This document shows, in pieces, positions 22,873 through 30,845 of a stretch of DNA of 64,000 nucleotides. The position numbers and the translations under genes were made by a program. Below the pieces are notes generated by a model. The model was not told the origin of the DNA. It worked only from the letters and a program-made list of their open reading frames with translations, and made no database searches. The stretch comes from Plantago ovata. Its lineage: Eukaryota > Streptophyta > Magnoliopsida > Lamiales > Plantaginaceae. The number at the start of each line of letters is the position of its first letter. Position 1 is the stretch's first letter. The stretch is from contig CM051458.1 in assembly GCA_028274465.1 (NCBI GenBank), positions 26,737,566 to 26,801,565 on the forward strand, read 5' to 3'.

Positions 22873-25293
22873 ATGTCTTTAGGAGATGCTCCCTTGCTGA
22901 AGCTGGAAAATTACGAGAAATGGCGAAACAACATGATGTTACATCTTGAGGCCATTAGTGATGAGATGGTCACCGTCATTAATGATGGACCTATCAAGAT
23001 CACCAAGGTTGAAAGGAGTTTCCCTCATAGAACCACTGAAGCTGGAAAGGAAACCATCCAAGGCGAACCTTCAGATACTGTTGTGCCAAAACCAAGAGAG
23101 GAATGGACTTCTGACGAAGCTAAGAGATTCCGTCTTGATGGCCAGGCAAGAAATATCATCATCAGATCAACTCCGGATACCATACAGTGCAAACTGTGGG
23201 GTGCTAAGACTGCTAAGGAGGCTTGGAAAATGGTTCAAGATCTTTGTGCTGGATCTGACAAGACCAAGGAAAACAAACTTGAAGTACTTAAGCTGAAGTT
23301 TCAAAACTTTAAGCAAGGTGCTAACGAGTCACTGGAAGACTTGGACTTTAGATTCACAACTCTTGTTAGTGAAATGGCAGCGCTGGGTGTTGGAAATCTT
23401 TATTCAGATTCTGAGAAAGTGAAAACTATCATCAGAAGTTTGAATCAAGAATGGATCCATACTCAAAATTTCTACTATAATCAAGGAATGCCTGACATTA
23501 CACCAATTGAGTTGTTCTCTCATCTTGCTACTGTCAATTATGAGACAAAGCAAAGAGAAAATGTGTTTGCTGAAAAATCGCAAAACATTGCTCTTGCTGC
23601 AAAGCCGTCATCTTCTGAAAAGAAGAATGATAAAGAGTCTGCTGATGAAAATGCTTTAGTTGTTAAAAACATGAAGAAATTCATCAGTAAGGAACTTGAA
23701 AGGCGAAAAGCAAAAGAGAAGCTGAAAAAGCATCTTGGTAATAACTACCATAAGTACAAGAATGATACTAGCTCGCTGAACAAGCAAGCTCAGCAAGCTA
23801 CATCATCAGAAGAACCAGCAGTTGGAAATGATCTATGTTTTTACTGCAAAAAGCCTGGACACTTCAAAGCTAATTGCCCTTTGCTGAAAGGCAAATCTGC
23901 TGAAAAGAAGAAGAAGTTCAAAAGAGCTTTCATTGCTGAAGAAAAGAAGAAGCTTCAAGCAAAAATCGATGCATTGTGCATTGAGACAAGCTCCGAGGAC
24001 AGTGAGGATGAAAGTTCAGACATCGACGATGAGGAAGCCACTCTAGACGTGGAGATTGGCAAAGAAGTGTGTGGAATAGCTATGGAAGCTTATCCAGATG
24101 TGTCGAACTACGAATTCTGCCTCATGGCCGGTCAGGTAAATAATTCTACCTCTGACTCTGATTCAGAAAGTGAAGACGAGATTGATCTTGACAAGATTCA
24201 AGGAGAAATCGAAAGATTTGAGAAAACTCTCAGCAAACAGCAAGAAAAACTTCAACTTGCTGAAACTCTGACCAAGCAAACTACTGAAAAGTACGTTTTG
24301 CTGAAGGAAGAGACAGAAGAAAAGGATGCTGAAATAAGGCGTCTTAAGAAGTTGATTGCTGAGGCTGCAGAGAAAAATTCTCAAATGGCATTAGAATTAG
24401 AAGAGTATCAGTCCTCAATTCTAAAGTTACTTGCTGAAATCCAAGAAATGAAAAAGATGAAAATCAATTTCAAATCTTATGTGGAAGCAAGTAATACGCT
24501 GACTGAACTAAACTCTTATTTGAGAGATCCATCTCAGAAAGAAGGTTTAGGAGCAACGTGTGAAGGTGATAACGTAGAAATCTTGAGAAAAGATAAATCA
24601 CCTATCTCCTTTGTACGTGCTACTGATAGTAGTCCACCAGTGATCTATCAGTTTGGTCAAACTAAGGTTGCTGAAACATGCAATCAAGTACCTATGACCA
24701 TAAAGCCCGTTGTTGCTGCTCAAAGTAACAAGACTTTAAAAGGAAAACAGGTTGTTGTGAAGCAAACTGGAAAGAAAAAGAATGCCATGAAGCATTCCGC
24801 CAAACAAGTTGCTGAAAAGCAAGTTGTTAAGTCTAAAGGCAAGATTACCAAAAGTAATCAGAAGTCCTTTGCTGACAAACCTGAATCAAGTAAGGTTGCT
24901 GATGTTAAAGCTCAGCATTCTCCAAAGAGTGGACTCGGTTTCAAAACCAAGCAAAGTCAACTCTTTCATGAGTATAAGCAAAGTCAGCAAAGATACTTCA
25001 AAGAGATGAAGAAAACCAAGCCTAAGAGTTTTGAAAAGACTCCCAATGCTAGGACTAGAAGGAACCTTGCTAGAAAAGAACTTACTGAAAAGTATGTTCA
25101 GCAAAAAGGTCAACAGAGCAAGACACCACATCAGAAAGTGGATTTGACCAGCACGAGTCAAAAGTCTTTCAGCTCAAAACCTCCTAGTTCCTCAGCAAGT
25201 AGAAAACAAGTCAAAGTTGAAAAACTTCAGACTTGGGTTTCCACTGGACGCATTCTTGGACATGTTAATAGACATCCATCATTGGATAATTAA
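22873..25293 (+). CDS. gag: gag polyprotein of element D (806 aa, intact)
   Basis: The start ATG at 22873 follows the PBS by about 100 nt and gives the MSLGDAPLLKLENYEKW N-terminus shared by all copies. Residues 1-240 form the UBN2-type capsid region. Around residues 240-310 is a Lys-rich linker. A CCHC knuckle follows at about 326-339 (CX2CX4HX4C), with an acidic stretch at about 370-400. Roughly 440-560 is a strong coiled coil with heptads of Leu/Ile among Glu/Lys. The rest (560-806) is a basic Lys/Gln/Ser-rich tail ending with the GRILGHVNRH region. A capsid-nucleocapsid protein that packages element RNA is expected from the family. At 806 aa it is much longer than typical copia gags, consistent with Sireviruses. 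Confidence 0.92.
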   Translation: MSLGDAPLLKLENYEKWRNNMMLHLEAISDEMVTVINDGPIKITKVERSFPHRTTEAGKETIQGEPSDTVVPKPREEWTSDEAKRFRLDGQARNIIIRSTPDTIQCKLWGAKTAKEAWKMVQDLCAGSDKTKENKLEVLKLKFQNFKQGANESLEDLDFRFTTLVSEMAALGVGNLYSDSEKVKTIIRSLNQEWIHTQNFYYNQGMPDITPIELFSHLATVNYETKQRENVFAEKSQNIALAAKPSSSEKKNDKESADENALVVKNMKKFISKELERRKAKEKLKKHLGNNYHKYKNDTSSLNKQAQQATSSEEPAVGNDLCFYCKKPGHFKANCPLLKGKSAEKKKKFKRAFIAEEKKKLQAKIDALCIETSSEDSEDESSDIDDEEATLDVEIGKEVCGIAMEAYPDVSNYEFCLMAGQVNNSTSDSDSESEDEIDLDKIQGEIERFEKTLSKQQEKLQLAETLTKQTTEKYVLLKEETEEKDAEIRRLKKLIAEAAEKNSQMALELEEYQSSILKLLAEIQEMKKMKINFKSYVEASNTLTELNSYLRDPSQKEGLGATCEGDNVEILRKDKSPISFVRATDSSPPVIYQFGQTKVAETCNQVPMTIKPVVAAQSNKTLKGKQVVVKQTGKKKNAMKHSAKQVAEKQVVKSKGKITKSNQKSFADKPESSKVADVKAQHSPKSGLGFKTKQSQLFHEYKQSQQRYFKEMKKTKPKSFEKTPNARTRRNLARKELTEKYVQQKGQQSKTPHQKVDLTSTSQKSFSSKPPSSSASRKQVKVEKLQTWVSTGRILGHVNRHPSLDN

Positions 25294-28200
25294 CTTGTTT
25301 GCTCTTGATTGTGCATACTGCAGCCACGGAGACAAACGATGCAATCTGGCACTTTGATAGTGGTTGTGGAAAGCACATGACGGGCAACAAGAATAACCTT
25401 ATAAACTATAGACGGTGGTCTAAAGGTCCAACAATAAGATTTGCTGGTGGAGGCTCCGGATCTACAAAAGGCTATGGTGATGTGAAGCTGGGATGCATAA
25501 CCATTTCTGGAGTTCTTTATGTCAAAAATCTTAAGTTTAACCTTTTCAGCATGAGTCAATTTGCTGACAAAGGATACTTCATCGAAATTAAAAGTGATGA
25601 ATGTAAACTTGTAGATTTTGAGACTAAAAAGGTTATAATGATTGCAAGAAGATCAGGAGGCTTGTACACCGTTGATTGGTCTTCAGCAAACGTTGAAAAA
25701 TGCCTTGTCTCAGATCACGATTGCCTTGCTGAAAAAGCATGGTTATGGCATAAACGAACAAGTCATCTAAACTTCAAGACGCTGAATAAGCTGTCTAAAA
25801 AGGCACTTGTAGTTGGATTACCTAGGGTTACTTTTAAGAAGGATGGTGTTTGCAATGCATGTCAGCAAGGAAAGCAAACCAAATCTTCTTTCAAGAACAA
25901 GGCAGTACCGTCAACTACAAAACCTTTACAACTCTTACACATGGACTTGTTTGAATCTTCCTCAACAAGCTATGCTGGTAAGAAGTATGGTCTATTCGTG
26001 GTAGATGACTACTCAAGATTCACTTGGGTAGTATTCATCAAGCACAAATCTGAAACCAAGACTGAAATACCTAACTTGCTGAATAAGCTTGAAGTCATGA
26101 AAAATGACAAGGTAAGAGTCATAAGGACAGACCATGGTACTGAGTTTGTAAACCAGTACATAACTGAATATTGTACCTCCAAAGGTATTCAACATCAGTT
26201 ATCCTCAGTAAGGACACCACAGCAAAATGGTGTTGCTGAACGGAAGAATCGTACCCTGAAAGAAGCCGCAAGAACAATGCTTGCTGACACTGAGATAAGT
26301 GAGACTTACTGGGTTGAAGCGATTAATACCGCCTGCTATACTCAGAATAGATGTTTGATTACTAAGGAATACAACAAAACTCCTTATGAATTGTTTGTTG
26401 GAAGACCTCCTAACATCACTCATCTAAGAGTATTTGGTTGTAAGTGTTTCGTTCTTAACAATGGTAGAGAATACCTAAGAACATTTCAACCAAAGGCAGA
26501 CGAAGCGATATTTCTTGGCTACTCCTTGCATAGTAAAGCTTACAGAGTTTACAACAAAAAGGCACAAAAGATTGAAGAATCTGTGCATGTTGTATTCTAC
26601 GAAAAGACACAAGGTGTGCCTGCTGAAGAAGAAATATCAGAATGTATGAAAAAGATAATCATACATGAGCAAAGAACTGAGTCTGATGCTACGCAAATCA
26701 AGTCAATTGAACTAAATGATGATTCTGACAATGATTCTCCTTCCCCGAGTCATGACAAGATAAATATAGTTCACGACAAAGAATTTCCAGCAAAAGATGC
26801 GGTTGCTCCGGAAGTTGCTGAAATTACGCAATCTCCAGTGCCTGCTGATGAAATATCTCAACCCAGCAATGCTGAGCAAGCAGTTGCTGACGATCAATCT
26901 CAGCAGAGACACAAATTCCCAGTAGTACTGAACAAGTACATACTGAAGAGTCACATGCTGATAAGCAAACATATCCTGATCCAACAAACAGGAAACCTGT
27001 TAATAAATGGATTAGAGATCATCCCTCTACGGATATGATTGGCGATATAATAAACGCCAAGTGACTAGATCCAAAGCTACTCAAGGACTTGCTGAAGAAG
27101 CAACTGTCGTAGAAGTAGAATCTTTTTCTCTTGCTTTGTTTCAGAAATTGAACCTAAAACCATAGAAGAAGCTTTGAAGCATTCTGAATGGATAAAGGCA
27201 ATGCAAGAAGAATTGGATCAGTTTGAAAGAAACAAAGTCTGGAAACTTGTGCCACTTGCTGAAAATAAGAAAGCTATTGGTACAAAGTGGGTGTTCAGAA
27301 ACAAGCTGAGCGAGTCTGGTGAAGTAACAAGAAACAAAGCACGTTTAGTTGCTCAAGGTTACTGTCAGACTGAAGGATTGGACTATGATGAGTCTTACGC
27401 TCCAGTTGCAAGATTGGATGCAATTAGACTTTTCTTGGCCTTTGCTGCTCACAATGACTTCATTGTTTACCAAATGGATGTTAAGAGTGCATTCTTAAAT
27501 GGTGAACTTGCTGAAGAAGTCTACCTAGAACAACCCCCTGGCTTTGAACTTCCCTCAGAAACCAAGATGGTATATAAGCTTCAGAAAGCTGTATATGGTC
27601 TAAAGCAAGCACCAAGAGCATGGTATGATACCTTAGCTAAGTTCTTGCTGGAAAATGGTTTCAAGAAAGGTGAAGTTGACAAAACTCTTTTTACCATGAA
27701 CCATGATGGTAAATTAATCTTAGTTCAAATTTATGTGGATGACATAATTTTTGGATCTAAGGACAAGCAACTTTGTGATGATTTTGCCAAACTCATGACA
27801 AATAAGTTTGAAATGAGTATGATGGGAAAATTGAATTATTTCCTAGGGTTGCAAGTCAAGCAACTCAAAGATGGAATATTCATAAATCAAGCAAAGTATG
27901 CGAAAGAAATGCTCATAAAGTTTAGGATCAAAGAGGATGAAAAACCTGAAAAGATCCCTATGAGTGTTGGTACCAAATTGGGCTATACTAAAAGGACAAA
28001 AGTGTTGAAGAACACAAGTATAGGAAGCTCATTGGTTCCTTGTTGTATTTAACCAAGTAGACCTGACATTCAGTATGCTGTTTGTGTGTGTGCAAGATTC
28101 CAATCGGATCCAAGAGAATCACACTACAAAAAGGCAATTAAATACTGAAATATGTTAAAGGTACAGTCAATGTTGGATTATGGTATCCAAAAGATTCTGG

Positions 28201-28676
28201 ACTTGAATTGGTTGGCTATTCTGATGCTGATCATGGTGGATCAACTCTTGATAGAAAAAGTACCTCTGGAACTTGTCAGTTTTTGGGTACTAGATTAATA
28301 TCATGGTTCAGCAAGAAGCAAACGTGTGTCGCCAATTCATCTACGAATCTGAATACATTGCAGCTGGTTGTTGCACAGCTCAAATCCTATGGATTCAGCA
28401 ACAATTAAGAGATTATGGTATTTCTGCAAAGAAAACACCAATCTTTTGTGATAATACAAGTGCTATTGCAATTACGCAAAATCCTAAGTTTCACTCTAGG
28501 ACAAGCACATTGATATTAGACATCATTTCATTAGAGATCATGTGGAAAAAGGTGATATTGAGGTTGTGAAAGTAGGTACTGAAGATCAGCTTGCTGACAT
28601 CTTTACCAAGCCCCTACCGGATAATAGGTTCGCAATGCTAAGGTATAACCTTGGATTGATTGAACTACCTCAATAA
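25290..28676 (+). pseudogene. pol: pol polyprotein of element D (protease, integrase, RT, RNase H), frame breaks
   Basis: The frame opens at 25290, -1 relative to gag, directly after a stop in its own frame (25287-25289) and across the gag stop (25291-25293). No ATG lies near. Protease [10 protein letters not shown] is about 20 residues in. The integrase finger is WHKRTSH...CNACQQGK and the DDE core is [23 protein letters not shown]. The frame shifts near 26897 and stops at 27036, resuming about 27060-27174. RT motifs [11 protein letters not shown] and YVDD (27732-27743) are intact. RNase H has GYSDADHGG, CDNTSAIAI and LADIFTKPLP. Further single-base breaks at about 27990, 28055, 28145, 28340 and 28500 lie near the contig end and may be errors. 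Confidence 0.92.
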
Positions 28677-28694
28677 AGGATACACTTGGCAGAA

Positions 28695-29050
28695 TGCTGA
28701 AACAGGTATTCAGCAAGCCAAAGTATTCTGTCCAAAAGACCAGTCACTGATTTCTTCTAAGAAATGATAAGTCACAACATGATTGCTGAAACAGGCATTC
28801 AGCAAGTAATTCCTTCAAAACAGGTTTGTTAGGAAACTTGATCACTTGCTGAGACAGGAACTCAGTAAGTGAAAGAACTTAGGATTGCTGAGACGGGTAC
28901 TTAGACAATCAAAAGATACTGAAACAGGTATTCAAGTATCAAGGAATTTTCTGAGACGGGAATTCAGAAAAAGAGCAAAATCTCATCTCTCAGATTTACC
29001 AAAGGATGTCTCAATGCAAAAAGAATTTACTGATACGGAAATCAGAAATA
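28695..29050 (+). repeat. Hairpin array (about eight stem-loops, shared loop ACRGGNA), element D copy
   Basis: Hairpins as arm / loop / arm: 28695-28715 TGCTGAA / ACAGGTA / TTCAGCA; 28783-28805 TTGCTGAA / ACAGGCA / TTCAGCAA; about 28815-28829 short arms around ACAGGT; 28843-28871 CACTTGCTGAG / ACAGGAA / CTCAGTAAGTG; 28883-28910 GATTGCTGAG / ACGGGTA / CTTAGACAATC; 28915-28940 GATACTGAA / ACAGGTA / TTCAAGTATC; 28947-28971 TTTTCTGAG / ACGGGAA / TTCAGAAAA; about 29026-29049 ATTTACTGAT / ACGGAA / ATCAGAAAT. Stem sequence differs from hairpin to hairpin but each stem pairs with itself, while the loop is nearly constant. The array lies in the untranslated gap between the pol stop and ORF3. Role unknown; RNA structure or paired protein sites are both possible. 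Confidence 0.88.
28827..28840 (+). other. Internal copy of the LTR 5' terminus (14 nt) in the hairpin array
   Basis: TGTTAGGAAACTTG is identical to the first 14 bases of the LTR (21080-21093). It lies within the array, preceded by a purine-rich GGT/GGGTATT stretch that resembles the end of the true PPT. It is conserved in all five arrays (5284, 8954, 17107, 28827, 36775). Confidence 0.7.
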
Positions 29051-29074
29051 TCTTAAACTTAGAAAATATGAGAT

Positions 29075-29095
29075 ATCTAAGTAAGGGGGAACTTT
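29075..29095 (+). other. PPT-like purine tract after the hairpin array
   Basis: TAAGTAAGGGGGAACTTT resembles the true PPT of element E (AAAAAGGGGGAAATT) and occurs at the same place in the C, F and G copies; A carries a slightly degraded form. Multiple PPT-like tracts are a reported habit of Sireviruses; use as a second plus-strand primer here is inferred. Confidence 0.5.
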
Positions 29096-29279
29096 CAGCA
29101 AGTATCTAGATTGTTAATTCAAACTCGCTGAAAAGATTCTTGTCTATTTCAGCAAGCAATCTATCCTTATTACTCGGTAAAATCAATTTGTGACGTTAAG
29201 CTGGCACAGATAAACTCGCAATCATGACATGAAATCAATCGTGGCCATTGATTAAAAGGAGTTACGACTAACGGCTAAA

Positions 29280-29561
29280 AAAACAAAGAGAGAGAGTGCT
29301 CTGACGGTTTTAGTTAGTGGGCCACTACGCATTCAATGCAAAGGCTCCACTATCTCCAGTGTTTCTCTGTTTTACCCTTGCTGAGAACTCAAATCGATTG
29401 AGTTTCTCACACACAGAGACACTATATAAAGAAGGAGTTAGAGAAATGACAAAATTCTTTAACTCACATTTCCTTTCTCTGCAATTTCTAGCCTGAAAAC
29501 TGTACCTCCGGTCAAAAAGCAAACTATCTTTTTCGTACAATTTCTTGCTCTATATAAAGAA
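29280..29561 (+). promoter_or_regulatory. ORF3 leader with twin TATA-like boxes, element D
   Basis: In order: GAGAGAGAG (about 29286), AGTGGGCCACT with a TGGGCC core, a near-palindrome GAGAACTCAA ATCGA TTGAGTTTCTC (about 29384-29409), a first TATATAAAGAAGG (about 29423-29435), a TTTCCTTTCTCTGC pyrimidine stretch, and a second TATATAAAGAA (29551-29561) ending at the ORF3 ATG. The layout looks like a small core promoter. Transcription from it is not shown. Confidence 0.45.
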
Positions 29562-30358
29562 ATGGCTCCCAAGAGACAGTCATCAAGTCCTCAAAATCGT
29601 CAAAGGTTGACAGTGCTGAAACACGCACTGCTCCGGTGACTTCTCTGACCCAACACACGAAAGTTGTGTTGAAAAACGACCGAATCACTGAAAAACCTAT
29701 GCCTCCGTCATATCTTGACACTGCAAAGTGTGAGATGTTGATGCAATGGGGAGGATTTGCAAAAGAAAAGTACATTAGGTACTTTTATGAACAAGAACTT
29801 GATGACCAAATGAAGAGGCGCTTGAGTTCATCAAGCAGCAAGGCCTCATGAACTTTATCTCTGCTCGCACTAAGCAAGTGAGCATGATTGATACTATGGA
29901 GTTCTACAATAATGCAGAAATCCAGTCCCTTACAGACAGTAATGGAGTCACTGAAAAAGTGATCCTTACTTATGTTCAGAACACGCAAATCGTCCTGAAA
30001 TGGACTGATTTAGCGGAGATTTTTCAGATTCCAACCACTGGAACTGAAGACGACGTCACACCCACTGACGAAGAAATTGAAGCTTTCTACAGTGACGTCA
30101 GAAATGCAAAAATGAAGAAAGGCGAGATAGCTCCCGTGACTTGGACAAAGCACGTTAAGAGAAAGCATCTCTGCCATTCACTTGGTCTAGTAGCTCTGCT
30201 ACTGATTAAAGTTCTTGACTCCCAAGTTGGAGGAATTGACCAAGTAGGCCTGAGAAGATGGCCATTGCTGATGCATATCATGAAAATAAATCGGAACTTA
30301 ACTGGGCTAAGTACATTTTCAACAGGCTTGTTGATTGTGTTACAAGTTAAGGTAAGGT
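29562..30358 (+). pseudogene. ORF3 5' part of element D, truncated at the gap
   Basis: ATG at 29562, with the same start context as in element G. Single-base losses near 29587, 29655 and 29808 break the frame. The block from 29848 still reads MNFISARTKQVSMIDTMEF and WTDLAEIFQIP as in G. Sequence ends at the gap in the FNRLVDCV region. Indels cluster near the contig end, so the frame breaks may not be real. Confidence 0.75.
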
Positions 30359-30458
30359 NNNNNNNNNNNNNNNNNNNNNNNNNNNNNNNNNNNNNNNNNN
30401 NNNNNNNNNNNNNNNNNNNNNNNNNNNNNNNNNNNNNNNNNNNNNNNNNNNNNNNNNN
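30359..30458. other. Assembly gap (100 Ns)
   Basis: Second exact 100-N placeholder. Left flank is ORF3 of D and right flank is the inside of an LTR, so the two sides are not contiguous element sequence. Confidence 0.98.
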
Positions 30459-30735
30459 ACTTTAGTTTTCAGCAAAGCATATCTACGTACACAGTCACTC
30501 ACTTCACTAGGAACTATCACTTACTGTCAAGCACTATTGTAATCAAAGACTTCCGCTCTCTGATTTAAGTATCAGCAAAACATACTGAAAGTACTTGCGC
30601 TTGCTGAGAAAGTTAAGTATCAGCAACTCATTACTGAAAAGTAATAAGTACTTGCTGAAAAAGTTTTTAAACGACGAAAGTTTGAAAACTATTCACCCCC
30701 CCCCTAGTCTTTTCTTGTTGTTTAAGGGACCAACA
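30459..30735 (+). repeat. 5' LTR of element F, 3' part only
   Basis: Begins in the LTR at the point matching about 15330 of element A and ends GGGACCAACA. The rest is lost in the gap. It carries the same TCAGCAA/TTGCTGA-rich U5 as the others. Confidence 0.9.
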
Positions 30736-30737
30736 AG

Positions 30738-30749
30738 TGGTATCAGAGC
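30738..30749 (+). other. Primer binding site of element F
   Basis: TGGTATCAGAGC, two bases after the LTR end, matching initiator tRNA-Met. Confidence 0.94.
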
Positions 30750-30845
30750 CAGAGGTTCTTAACCTTCAGCACTGAACCTAGATCCCCTTAGGTGCTTTCC
30801 GTAAATCACCCTCACTTGATCAGTTTGGTAGTTTTTGCTGACAGG

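Larger units (their letters stand above)
21080..30358 (+). mobile_element. Element D: Sirevirus-type Ty1/copia retrotransposon, 5' LTR to mid ORF3
   Basis: Order: 5' LTR 21080-22759, PBS 22762-22773, gag 22873-25293, pol to 28676, hairpin array 28695-29050, ORF3 leader, ORF3 from 29562 to the gap. Gag is intact over its whole length, the best copy in the window; pol has a few frame breaks. The element sits inside ORF3 of element C. Its 3' half is probably the sequence labelled G. Confidence 0.92.

Noticed and set aside
28695-29050. Regularly spaced palindromes resembling a CRISPR array
   Set aside because: Stems differ from unit to unit, spacing is irregular (about 10-90 bp), there are no cas genes, and the context is a plant retrotransposon.
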